Positions 55,476 through 64,000 of a stretch of DNA of 64,000 nt are shown one piece after another (position 1 is the stretch's first letter; the number at the start of each line of letters is the position of its first letter). The DNA is from Anagrus nilaparvatae (Eukaryota > Arthropoda > Insecta > Hymenoptera > Mymaridae): the NCBI GenBank assembly GCA_022575985.1, contig JAKSXM010000050.1, forward strand, positions 124,001 to 188,000, written 5' to 3'. The position numbers and the translations under genes were made by a program. Under the pieces are notes generated by a model, which did no database searches, had not been told where the DNA came from, and saw only the letters and a list, made by a program, of their open reading frames with translations.

Positions 55476-58388
55476 TTAAAGATGAGATACTAGATTTAGG
55501 GACTGGTTTTGAGTGCTTTTGACGTGTTTCATGAGATTATTCTTGAAAGAATTTAATGAGGTAGATAGCCTGATTCCAGGCGGGAGGGTGTTCCAGTAAA
55601 GTCCTGTGTCAATTAAGAAAGAAGAAGAGTAAGGTTTAGTGTGATGGGGGGGTATCTCTAGTTCTTTGAACTTTGGTCTGAGTTCTCTAGGTGGTATTCT
55701 ATATTTTAACTTTGAGAATAAGAAGTCGGGATGTTGAAATAATAGTATTTTAAATAGAAAGCAGGTGGAATTGAATTTCAGCCTGTCTTTAATTTCTAAC
55801 CAATCGAGGCTTTTTCTGAAGTCAGAAACGTGATCATAGTGACCCAAATTGAAAATGTATTTTATTGCTGAGTTTTGTAGGATATTTAACGTCTTGAGGT
55901 GTTCGTTTTTAAGATTCCCTAAGATAGAGGTACAATAATCGAAGTGAGGTAGAATTAGGGATATTACAAGTTGCTTTCTCGTTTCCATATTGACGTAGTT
56001 TTTGAAATATCTTAATCTATATAAGGTGCTACGGATTTTTTTGGAAATTTTGGTAATATGATCATCCCACTTTAATTTGTGATCAAATAAGACACCTAAG
56101 TTTTTGACTGTCGTTTCGAAGGGAATGTTGATGTTGTTATCAGGTAATCGAATAGAAATGTCGGAATTGAAAAAATTATCTAGATGCTTTTTGGGCCCAA
56201 ATATTATGGCGTTGGTTTTATCTAAATTGATAAATAGTTGATTTTCATTGGCCCAATTTGTAATGTGGGAAATATCTTCGATGACCTTGTTTAGATTGAG
56301 ATGTATATTTTCATATTCAGTTGATAGATATATTTGTAGGTCGTCTGCGAATAGTAGCCTATTGGAATTGATAATGAAATCTTTGATGTCATTAATGAAA
56401 ACGAGAAATAGTAGGGGACCAAGGATGGAGCCCTGAGGAACCCCACTCTTGATCTTTTCCCATCTGGAGTGTGAATTATTTTTGCTGTTGATTACAGCTT
56501 GAATTCTCTCTGTGAGGTATGATCTAATCCAGGCTAAGGATTCGGTTGAGAAGCCATAGTACTTTAACTTGTTTAGCAAGAGATCATGGGAAACGCTATC
56601 AAAAGCTTTTCTAAAATCAAACAGGATTAAGAAGGTTAATTTGCCTTCTTCAATGTTGCTCGTGATATCGTCTAGGAGCTTCGCAAGTAGGAACTGAGTA
56701 TTTCTTCGTTTTCTGAAGCCGCATTGGAGGTTGTCTAACAGGTTATTAGATTCAAGGAATTTGATAATCTGGTTGTGAAGTGTTTTTTCAAAGATTTTTG
56801 AAATTATGCACAATAGAGCAATTGGGCGGAAATCCGTGGCACTTTGGGGTCTATTCACTTTATTTACTGGCAGTATTAGAACTTCTTTCCATCTGGTAGG
56901 AAAGATATTATGTTCAATGGAGAGGTTAAAGATGTGAATGAGTAGTGGCATTAAAATGGGTAAACCTACAGAAAAGATTTTTATTGGTAGCCCGTCGACG
57001 CCTACTGAAGTTGTGGTAAATGAAGAGACAGCGGATTCTATTTCTTTTGCGGAAATTTTTGAGAACTTGAACTCCTGATTTATGTGTGTTTGGAAAGATG
57101 GCGAGTTAAGAGGTAGGTTGGGAGTGGGTAATGCGTTTTGAAAGGAAATGAACTTTTCATTGATGGTGTCAACTGAGAGGTTGCAGACATTGTTGCTAGA
57201 TTTTGCATCGACTAGGCCTAGGTGTCTAAGTTCTTTCCATATTTTGTGGGGTTTGTCGAGATTGGTGATCCTATTTTTGTAGAAGTTGGATCTTAGATCG
57301 TTTACTTTGTTTGTGAGAGTGGTTTTGAGCAGATCATATTCTGCGTAATGGTTTTCCCTGCCTGTGCGTCTGAATTTTCTGTGAAGATTATCAAGTAGAT
57401 GGAATCCATCTTTTACTTCGTCATTGATCCAGGGTTCAAATTTAGGAGAAGCTGGTACCTTTTTGAGGGGAGAAACCCTGTCGAGAATGCAATTAATTTT
57501 CTCCTCTAAGAATGACACACAGAAATCGATATTGGAAGAATCTAGCAGAGGAGACCAGTCCATTTTTGATAATTCTGACAAATAAAGGTTTTCGTCTAGA
57601 TTTTTGAAATCTCTGTAACTTAGATTGTTTGTTGATGATACTGGGGAAAAAATTTCAATTGTAGCGTCTATTAGATAGTGATTATTGATGTGGGCATAGC
57701 TATTGTGGTTTAGGATGATATCGTTTTGATCTACCATGATGATATCAATAGAGGTCTCAGAAGATGAAGTGAAATGAGTTGAACCATGTGGGACTATTTT
57801 GAGGCCAGAGGATTCAGCAAATGATCTAATGATTGAATTCATATTTTTAGGGTTGATATCGCAATTAAAGTCGCCCATGATGAGTTTGCTGCTGTAGTCA
57901 GCGCAAATGGTGGATAGATCAGACAGGAAGGTCGAATCCTTGAAGTAGGGGGCTTTAGGTGGTCGGTAGACAACTGCAACGAATAAATCGGAATTTTTGA
58001 GAGACACTTCACAGAAGATGTATTCAAACGAGGGTGAATCTAAGCAGCTCGAGGAGCACGATATTATTTTAAACTTTAAGCTTTTTTTGAAGTAAATGGC
58101 TACTCCGCCCGATCTGCCAGCTCTATCGTTTCTGATTAGATTGTATCCGTTTATTGAAAACATATTATCAGTGTGTTTGTCGGATAGCCACGTTTCAGAT
58201 ACTGTGATAATGTCGTAATTAAATTTAGATAAGTTGGGTAGACTTGAATTGAAGTTTTTGCTTAATGAATGAGCATTAAAATGACATGCGGTTAAGTTTT
58301 TGTTTATTGTGTTCTTTGGGTTATTATTAGTGATTGGTTTAGAAATTTTACCTGAGGAATTTGTAGTGGCTCCACTTCCATTTTTGTC
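55476..58388 (-). CDS. LINE ORF2: AP endonuclease and reverse transcriptase
   Basis: The frame runs from the codon after the ORF1 stop to 55476. The first Met is at 58163, giving 895 residues. The 75 codons before it carry the start of an endonuclease (CHFNAHSL; IITVSETWLS with the catalytic Glu), so they belong to the protein. Numbering from that Met, GDFN is at 97-100 and SSETSIDIIMV at about 133. The reverse-transcriptase motifs are FRPIALL (~445), FDFRKAFD (515-522), GVPQGSILGPLLF (574-586) and FADD (605-608). A typical Jockey/CR1-type C-terminus follows (HFDYCTSILGN, LQNSAIKYIF). The enzyme nicks target DNA and copies the element RNA there. With no AUG before the endonuclease motifs, its translation must be unusual or depend on a lost start. 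Confidence 0.9.
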   Translation of the reverse strand, partial: DKNGSGATTNSSGKISKPITNNNPKNTINKNLTACHFNAHSLSKNFNSSLPNLSKFNYDIITVSETWLSDKHTDNMFSINGYNLIRNDRAGRSGGVAIYFKKSLKFKIISCSSSCLDSPSFEYIFCEVSLKNSDLFVAVVYRPPKAPYFKDSTFLSDLSTICADYSSKLIMGDFNCDINPKNMNSIIRSFAESSGLKIVPHGSTHFTSSSETSIDIIMVDQNDIILNHNSYAHINNHYLIDATIEIFSPVSSTNNLSYRDFKNLDENLYLSELSKMDWSPLLDSSNIDFCVSFLEEKINCILDRVSPLKKVPASPKFEPWINDEVKDGFHLLDNLHRKFRRTGRENHYAEYDLLKTTLTNKVNDLRSNFYKNRITNLDKPHKIWKELRHLGLVDAKSSNNVCNLSVDTINEKFISFQNALPTPNLPLNSPSFQTHINQEFKFSKISAKEIESAVSSFTTTSVGVDGLPIKIFSVGLPILMPLLIHIFNLSIEHNIFPTRWKEVLILPVNKVNRPQSATDFRPIALLCIISKIFEKTLHNQIIKFLESNNLLDNLQCGFRKRRNTQFLLAKLLDDITSNIEEGKLTFLILFDFRKAFDSVSHDLLLNKLKYYGFSTESLAWIRSYLTERIQAVINSKNNSHSRWEKIKSGVPQGSILGPLLFLVFINDIKDFIINSNRLLFADDLQIYLSTEYENIHLNLNKVIEDISHITNWANENQLFINLDKTNAIIFGPKKHLDNFFNSDISIRLPDNNINIPFETTVKNLGVLFDHKLKWDDHITKISKKIRSTLYRLRYFKNYVNMETRKQLVISLILPHFDYCTSILGNLKNEHLKTLNILQNSAIKYIFNLGHYDHVSDFRKSLDWLEIKDRLKFNSTCFLFKILLFQHPDFLFSKLKYRIPPRELRPKFKELEIPPHHTKPYSSSFLIDTGLYWNTLPPGIRLSTSLNSFKNNLMKHVKSTQNQSLNLVSHL

Positions 58389-58391
58389 CTA
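58389..58391 (-). other. Single UAG between ORF1 and in-frame ORF2
   Basis: ORF1 ends AAT ATC CTA TAG and the next codon GAC continues in the same frame for 75 sense codons to the first Met of ORF2. An ATG five bases after the stop is in another frame and ends after about 24 codons. This arrangement is what stop-codon readthrough would need. Confidence 0.8.
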
Positions 58392-59711
58392 TAGGATATT
58401 GTTTATTAGATTATTATTAAGTAATTGGTTGAGAATGGAGTTTTGTAAGGGATTATAGGAGGGGATTTCTTTGGGATTAATTACATTGGTAGAATTATTT
58501 GATTCTTGAGTTTCCATTCTACTGCTTGGAGATACCGTAGATTGGCTTGATGTTGGTTCTGAACTCGACTTGATTGGACTTTCAGGAGTTACGGCTGCTG
58601 CTGATGTTGTTTCGCTGCTGTTTTGACTTTCTACTGGGAGTGATGTAGATGAGTTCAGGTCTTCTTTATTTTGCTCTTTGAAATTAGCCATATATTTTTC
58701 TACATCAGCTAGATCATGAAGAGAATTGATTTCATGGACTTTAGCCCTATCCTTGTGTCTTACTAAAATTCTACCATTATCCGACCATATATATTTGGCT
58801 TGCACGCTCTTAGCCCACTGTTTGGTTGTTTTGAGCAGTTTATAGGTTTCAGGTTCAAGGACCTCATTTATGAAAATTGGGGAATTACTTTTGGAGCCCT
58901 GTATGAGGTCTTTATTTTTTATGACTAGTCTTTGGCTCTTTTTCGCGTCTAGGATTTTCAGGCAATCGCTAGAGGAGTAGAAGGTCGCGATGAAAGTTGG
59001 AGGTCTGGGATCCTGGCCAGAGTTTGATTCCTTCTTGTCTAGAATTCTAATGTTTCTTATGTCGGCTTTCTTGATGCTTATTTGTAAAAGGTGGGCAATG
59101 GCAACAACAACTGTTTTGAGACAAGTATCAGGATCATTAGAGTTCTTGAAACCCGAAAATGAGAGTTCATTAATATTTTGTCTGTTGAGCTTTTTGATGT
59201 CTTTCTTCATTGTTTTGATGTCTTTGTTGATATAAGCTTGTTCCACGACTATTTTGGAATTTGATGAAGTTATGGATGAAATTTGACCAGTTAGGGAATC
59301 AATCTTGGCGAGAAGTTCGTTGTGTGTGGTTGCTGAAGTTTTCTTGAGGGATTTCAGTTCTTTTAATATGGCCATCTGAGTCTCGTGAGAGGACAACTCG
59401 TTAATTTCTGAGTCGACTTCCGAGCTCTCGGAGTCATCATCGTCTTCTCTTGGTCTTTTAGAAGCTGATTTGGCACTACTGACAGAGTTAGATCTTGAAG
59501 TCATGGCTGGAAATTTGATAGCAATCTCATCTTTGGTTAGACATTCAGCACAGATTTTGACAATAGCATTATTGTTTGACGTGTTAATTCTATTTTTCAA
59601 ACTACCACATCTAGAGTGCCAGGCGAATCCACAGGAGGAGCAACAGTAGACCTTTTTTGATTTATTTTGACAGAGAGCTTTGCATGATTGATTTTTATAT
59701 GCATCAGGCAT
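58389..59711 (-). CDS. LINE ORF1: RNA-binding protein with PHD-like zinc finger
   Basis: 440 residues. The N-terminus has a PHD-like finger (Cys at about 9, 13, 24, 27, His 32, Cys 35, 53 and 56; YCCSSCGFAWHSRCG). An acidic, Ser-rich stretch follows at about 88-105 (EDDDDSESSEVDSE), then a likely coiled coil (about 108-185, ending in DIKTMKKDIKKLNRQ). The middle (about 190-345) resembles the RRM plus C-terminal fold of LINE ORF1 proteins (ADIRNIRILDKKE, PPTFIATFYSS). A Ser/Thr/Pro-rich tail ends in NNLINNIL before TAG. Such proteins coat the element RNA as a particle with ORF2. The start at 59711 is the first Met of the frame and precedes the finger directly. Confidence 0.85.
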   Translation of the reverse strand: MPDAYKNQSCKALCQNKSKKVYCCSSCGFAWHSRCGSLKNRINTSNNNAIVKICAECLTKDEIAIKFPAMTSRSNSVSSAKSASKRPREDDDDSESSEVDSEINELSSHETQMAILKELKSLKKTSATTHNELLAKIDSLTGQISSITSSNSKIVVEQAYINKDIKTMKKDIKKLNRQNINELSFSGFKNSNDPDTCLKTVVVAIAHLLQISIKKADIRNIRILDKKESNSGQDPRPPTFIATFYSSSDCLKILDAKKSQRLVIKNKDLIQGSKSNSPIFINEVLEPETYKLLKTTKQWAKSVQAKYIWSDNGRILVRHKDRAKVHEINSLHDLADVEKYMANFKEQNKEDLNSSTSLPVESQNSSETTSAAAVTPESPIKSSSEPTSSQSTVSPSSRMETQESNNSTNVINPKEIPSYNPLQNSILNQLLNNNLINNIL

Positions 59712-61236
59712 TTTGAGAACTTGTATGAAATTAGCTAAGAAATATATTTAAGAGTTGGAAAATTTAGGTGAGCAAAAGACAGTTTAAAATATTTGTAGTA
59801 GCTAATAGTGTGCAAGTAGTCTGATTAGGAGAATATTCTATTATTTATGAATATAAAATAATGTGATGTCTGTGTTTATATTTTAAATTTAAAATGGTAG
59901 CTATTTGGTAGTGACATCTATGTTTGACGGCAGGAGGTTGATATTGAAGGCTTGGTTGGTAAGGAAGGTTGTTCAGTATTAGTTTGCTACTTTAGTGTGT
60001 TAGGTGGCGCAGAACTCAGAGCTGACTTGGATTGTGACTGACTGTGACTGTGACTTGCTCTGACTATGGCTATGACTGCTTATATGTTGCTTATTACTAA
60101 AAAATGAAATACAAAAAGTAGCTATATGTATACTATATCCCAAATGAAGAATTCTAATAAAAGATGAAATAATGCTGTAGAAGAAATTAAATTGATCTCG
60201 TGTGATCCCTTCAATATTTAAAACCTTTGGATAATCTCTTTGATATTCCAATAAAACCTTGTAGACTACAGATTGCGAAATGTACAGGTTTCTCTTCGAG
60301 ATGTGCTTGACAGAGATAGATATATAAACAAACTGCTGGTGGATGTCTGCGAATTGAGGTTAGAATAGCGAAAAAATTTTAGGTAGAAAATGACTAGCCA
60401 GTTTAATATTTTGATACAAAAATTTATATCTCAATATGTACAGCTCGCCTTCCACCCTTTATTTTTACGAAATTTTAATCTCGTCAAAAGGTATTATTGT
60501 AGAAAATTGCATGTAAAAAGAACCTTATAAATAAACAACTATATGGTACTTACGCATGCGTACTCTAATGAGCCATGTAATATTTTGAAGGAAATCTTGA
60601 GGAAAATTATAGGGAGATTGGGTTTGGTGAAAATTAATAATTGAATCACTTGTTTAATTAAAATATAGTTAATTATTAAGATCACTGGTTTGAATAAATT
60701 ACATATAAATAAATAACTTTTAGAGTAGCGGACTGTATAAAAAATGAATGTTAATTAATAAACTGGCGTTTGAGAAAAGTAACTGAATTTAAGTTTCTTT
60801 TAATTTGACACACCGGGCAGTGTATGATTTGAATTGACTTACGAGCGCGACCGCGGACCACAGAATGAGAACGATTGATGCGCATGAATCGGTTTTATAG
60901 AACCGGTGAAAGTTTAACGTGAGAGAAGGGGCCCTAAAACGGGGGGCCGATAAATCAAATGATTACGATATCAAAGAAGTTAGAGTAAATGCGCGAATAT
61001 TTGAAAAATATAAATAAAAATATGATTTTATAGCTATTGGCCGCAACATACCGCCCGCCTTGTTAAATCTTATTTGTTATATAAATCTTAGTGTTAGTTA
61101 TAACAAAATAAGTTTGTGGAAAATGAAAAATGACTCGATACATTAATTGAAATTTGAACTGAATTTAACGCGTGATTCTATACAATGCAAATTTCAGTGG
61201 GAGAATAATCCTTTCAGTATTCTAATTTATAATAAT
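59712..61236 (-). other. Putative LINE 5' UTR or flanking insertion
   Basis: There is no coding region. A repetitive patch GTGACTGACTGTGACTGTGA lies near 60034-60056. Less AT-rich stretches occur at 60840-60960 and at 61050 (TACCGCCCGCCTTGTT). If the inferred LINE boundary is right this is its leader; alternatively part of it is a further element inserted next to a shorter LINE. Confidence 0.4.
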
Positions 61237-61605
61237 CTTTTCAGCATTCTAATTTTTTACAAAGCTTGCAAAATGTTTTGAAAAGCTGCTAATCGATGGA
61301 AAGTAGTATTTAAATATATAAAAAACGTTACCCAACCTTAAGCAGCCAAAAAAATATTTTTAAATCGATTTTATGGGTAATAAACGTAAAAAAAATCCCC
61401 ATTAAAATAACATAGCTTCATGTAATTTAAATGGAGCATTTTTTTACGTTTATTACCGGTAAAGCCGAGGGTAAAGCCGCTTTAGAAATATTTTTTTTAG
61501 CTACTTGAGGTTGGGTATCGTTTTTTATATGTTTAAATAGTACTTTCCATCGAATACCAGCTTTTCAAAACATTCTGCAAGCGCTGTAAAAAATTAGAAA
61601 GCTGG
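61232..61605. repeat. ~370-bp hairpin, centre of the fold-back element
   Basis: The left arm (TCTAATTTTTTAC, AAAATGTTTTGAAAAGCTG, CGATGGAAAGTA, CGTTACCCAACCT) is matched by the reversed right arm with few differences. The inner part GGTAATAAACGTAAAAAAA also pairs. The centre is near 61421. A long RNA hairpin would form if this were transcribed. Confidence 0.8.
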
Positions 61606-61999
61606 AAAGTCAAAATTCCCATGTTATTTAAATGGGGAAATTCAGGTGCTTACAGGCAAGCTTTTTTGAAAAGTAAAAGCAAAACCTTTGGAGCTGGGGA
61701 CTTTTTATGACCAAAAGTTCACGAAAAAACCCGGGAAGCCAAGTTTTTCTTAATACTGCAATTTTAGGTCCACTCTAATGTACATATACTATACATCATT
61801 GAATAAAGGCTAAATTAAGGGCAAACTTGGACAAAAATCCTCCAGAAATGAACAATTGTGGAATGTGTTTGTTTTGGGCTAATTTGAAAAAAATTTTAGG
61901 GCGCCGTAAGCCTATTTTTGGGGCGCCTGACTAAAAATTTTAAATCGCCCCCTCCAAAACCAATTTCTGGCTACACCCCTGCCCCGTGATTTTACTAGA

Positions 62000-62660
62000 G
62001 TTAAGCACGTTTTGAGAAAATTTACCAGAATAACTTAAAAACTGATTTGTGTACGCATGTTTGTAAACAAAAATACGACATAACATTGAGGTATTAAAAA
62101 AATTAAAAATGTGGGATTGGTAGTTTTTATTATTATTATTTTAATTCGTATTCATATATACTTTGATTTCTAATACGTTTGTTTCTAAGTTTTCGTAGAT
62201 AACGGGAGAAAGGCCGAGAGGGCCCGAGCGCCTTCGGGCAGCTGTTGTTTTAGAAAGAAAGTAGTTCTCTTTCTAAATGACTAATATCGAAGGGAGAGGG
62301 CGATTTGACTGAATGCGTGTGTTCGGAGATGACTTTTATACGGAGTAGACGTGTGTACTGTTTTATGTATAATAATCAGGCGGGTTATTGTAAAAGATGT
62401 AATTGATGTGTGTATCTTATGCGCTTGGCGAAAAAGTGCATAAGATTGGAGTGCATTGGAGTGAATATACTTAATATGTAGTTCAATGTAGTTTTGGCAT
62501 AATTGGTGTGATTGTGTGAGTATGCAGGAGTGTTTAACCTTTTTGTAATTTTTGTAATGAATAAATGTTGTATATATTTTTGTAAATTAAATTAAAAGAT
62601 GTGTTTTTATTTAATAATTTCATTATACCCCAACCAGTAATTCTACAAAAATTAATTTTT
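62000..62660 (+). other. LTR-like or promoter-like patch, unproven
   Basis: 62200-62260 is GC-rich (GGCCGAGAGGGCCCGAGCGC). Farther on come TTTTGTAATGAATAAATG (poly(A) signal-like) and a CCCCAACCAGTAATTCTACA end, which is how some LTRs finish. I could not find a matching TG start. The part at 62050-62140 resembles 43070-43160. Confidence 0.25.
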
Positions 62661-64000
62661 ATTTTTTAAAATTAAAGCTGACTTAATTTTTTACATTTTT
62701 AATTTATTTATAATTAATAAAGACAATTAAATTTTTTCAAAATATTTTTCTCTGTCTTGTAACAACTGAATTGTCTCCTATAAGTTACTAATATTTATAA
62801 ATATTAATTAGAAGTTAATTAAACATATCGTTTTCTGCTAAGCAACCGTAGTTCCGTAATTCAAGTAGAGAGATCTGTATTATGTCGTAAAATTAGTAAA
62901 TTACCGTAGTTATTGCCGTGGTTGTTAAATTGTAGGTTAATTACGTAGGATAATTAAACCTATACCATCTAATTTAGCATTCTCGTGTCTTAAATTTTCA
63001 AAAATCCTGCAATCTAATAGAAACGCTTCAAAAAAATTTTACATGCGCACTAAAATTCATCCCCAATTATCAAGTGGCTAAAATAATTTGTGTTTTTGGT
63101 CTCTTAAAGTCATTTTTAAGGTTTTATGTAAGCATTTTCCGATGAGATTTAATTAATGAGCGTCGCATTACACCAAAAAACTAGCAATAGTACACATTTT
63201 TCAGGAATACTGTTGTTGATTTCTTGATTGATTCACAAACGTTCAGCTTGCCTCTGAAATTTTATCTTAAAAATTAAAATTTTTTATGTTTGAAAATTGT
63301 GTTTCTTATAATCTTGAATTCTGTAAATTAAGTTATTTCAGGCATTGGAATAAGTCATTACGATTACGAAATAAGATTTTACATTTTATGCTACACATAA
63401 ATAGTTTAATTTGCATAGCCTATAATTCCAAATAATAATTAATAAGAATCTGTTATGAACTGTTTTGAATCTGCAACTTTTAAATTAAAATATCCGGTAA
63501 CAATTAGTATATCCAGTAATTTCTCAAAAATTTTTGACAGTCATTCAAGAAGGAAGAAATTTTTTCAGCTATATCAAGCTAAATAAAATTGATTTACTTT
63601 TTGATAAAAATATTTATTACAAAAAATTCAAAACTAAGTAAAACTAGTAATAGTATACGTGATATAGCGTGATTAATTATTTTAGTTACATTTCCAGAAA
63701 AACAATTGCATAAAAAAAGATCGTTAATTTCTCCTCCTTAGCCACTCCATTCAAACTCCCACTGTATGCAACCTTTGCCCGTGCTCGTGTGCTTTTTGCT
63801 CGTGCTCATGAGTTTGCGTGTGAGCCTAAAAAATGGGTCTCACATGATAAAATAAATAACTACAGATAGAATTAGCTATTCTGTGGCCCATTGCCCCTGA
63901 TCAGAAAAAAAATGAGAACTCGCTGTACAGATTGATTCCCATGGATAAAAATTGGTCCAACAGGGTAAAGCAAAGAACAACTTAAAAAGTCATCCATCCT
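62661..64000. other. No gene recognised
   Basis: AT-rich sequence. A less AT-rich patch lies at 63740-63800 (around GCCCGTGCTCGTGTGC) without a readable function. Confidence 0.5.

Larger units (their letters stand above)
55084..61236 (-). mobile_element. LINE (Jockey/CR1-like non-LTR retrotransposon)
   Basis: The element on the minus strand has ORF1 (59711-58389) and ORF2 (58388-55476), a ~390-nt 3' UTR with AATAAATAAAATATC and short ATCAAAT-type tandem repeats at its 3' end (55084-55115). The boundaries are inferred from the broken symmetry of the host fold-back element. CTTTT at 55079-55083 and 61237-61241 may be the target duplication. If so, the 5' UTR is ~1.5 kb. Both frames are free of other stops, so the copy is young. 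No RNase H domain follows the reverse transcriptase. Confidence 0.8.
54438..61981. mobile_element. Fold-back (hAT-like) DNA element split by a LINE
   Basis: The left end is CAGGGGCGTAGCCAGGGGGA and the right end, read inwards, is CAGGGGTGTAGCCAGAAATT, both followed by GGGGGCGAT and GGCGCC. Deeper inside, 55035-55083 (GCCTGTAAGCATCTC, CCCATTTAAATATTATGGGA) matches the reverse of 61615-61665. The symmetry then resumes at 61237 and meets its centre near 61421. Without the insertion the element would be about 1.4 kb and almost wholly palindromic. CCCCG flanks both ends, but lies in a C-run, so the target duplication is unproven. Confidence 0.7.

Noticed and set aside
56248..56436. Plus-strand frame inside LINE ORF2
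   Set aside because: Antisense shadow of the reverse-transcriptase region.
60000..60251. Minus-strand frame with SHSQSKSQSQSV repeat
   Set aside because: The repeat is a low-complexity GTGACT-type sequence in the LINE leader. It is not in the ORF1 frame start region and has no domain.

Overview
This is a strongly AT-rich eukaryotic window with long introns, dense simple repeats and nested transposable elements. It has GT-AG introns, AATAAA signals beside stop codons, a Helitron, hAT-type and TA-target MITEs and a LINE with a PHD-like ORF1. I infer an arthropod, most likely an insect. Very AT-rich groups such as aphid parasitoid wasps would fit, but the species cannot be read from the sequence. 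No prokaryotic genes, CRISPR arrays, rRNA or tRNA genes were seen.

Layout. 1-24 kb is almost entirely repeats. Two large repeat families each occur twice (1.9-3.4 with 11.9-15.4 kb; 7.1-11.4 with 17.9-20.5 kb). They carry several datable insertions: a TA-flanked 1.1 kb element at 5.2-6.3 kb, a long-TIR element at 12.06-12.84 kb, a Helitron at 13.49-14.67 kb, a hAT-type MITE with an 8-bp target duplication at 16.88 kb and nested MITEs at 23.05-23.51 kb. A sequence-perfect-looking rearrangement (block order B-A-B) sits at 8.65-11.10 kb.

28.5-37.2 kb holds a six-exon ubiquitin-specific protease (USP, peptidase C19) gene on the + strand, 426 residues from the exons I can see, with Cys and His boxes in place. 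Its 6-kb third intron is almost filled by a 5.7-kb DNA transposon with a palindromic build: a nearly intact DDE-like transposase on the right arm (one in-frame stop) and a decayed mirror-image copy on the left arm. Both arms end in ~0.95-kb inverted repeats made of ~150-bp sub-repeats. A second USP paralogue lies at 48.8-51.1 kb. It keeps the zinc-finger and His-box exons and one exon phase, but shows no Cys box and has a 1-nt frame shift in an A-run.

44.9-47.6 kb may be a non-autonomous LTR element carrying a ~130-bp minisatellite. 54.4-62.0 kb is a fold-back DNA element split by a LINE of up to 6.1 kb on the minus strand. The LINE's two reading frames (ORF1: PHD-like finger, coiled coil, RNA-binding region; ORF2: endonuclease and reverse transcriptase) are in the same frame, separated by one UAG. 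The first AUG after that stop lies inside the endonuclease domain, which suggests stop-codon readthrough or another non-standard start. The last 2 kb contain only a weak LTR-like patch.
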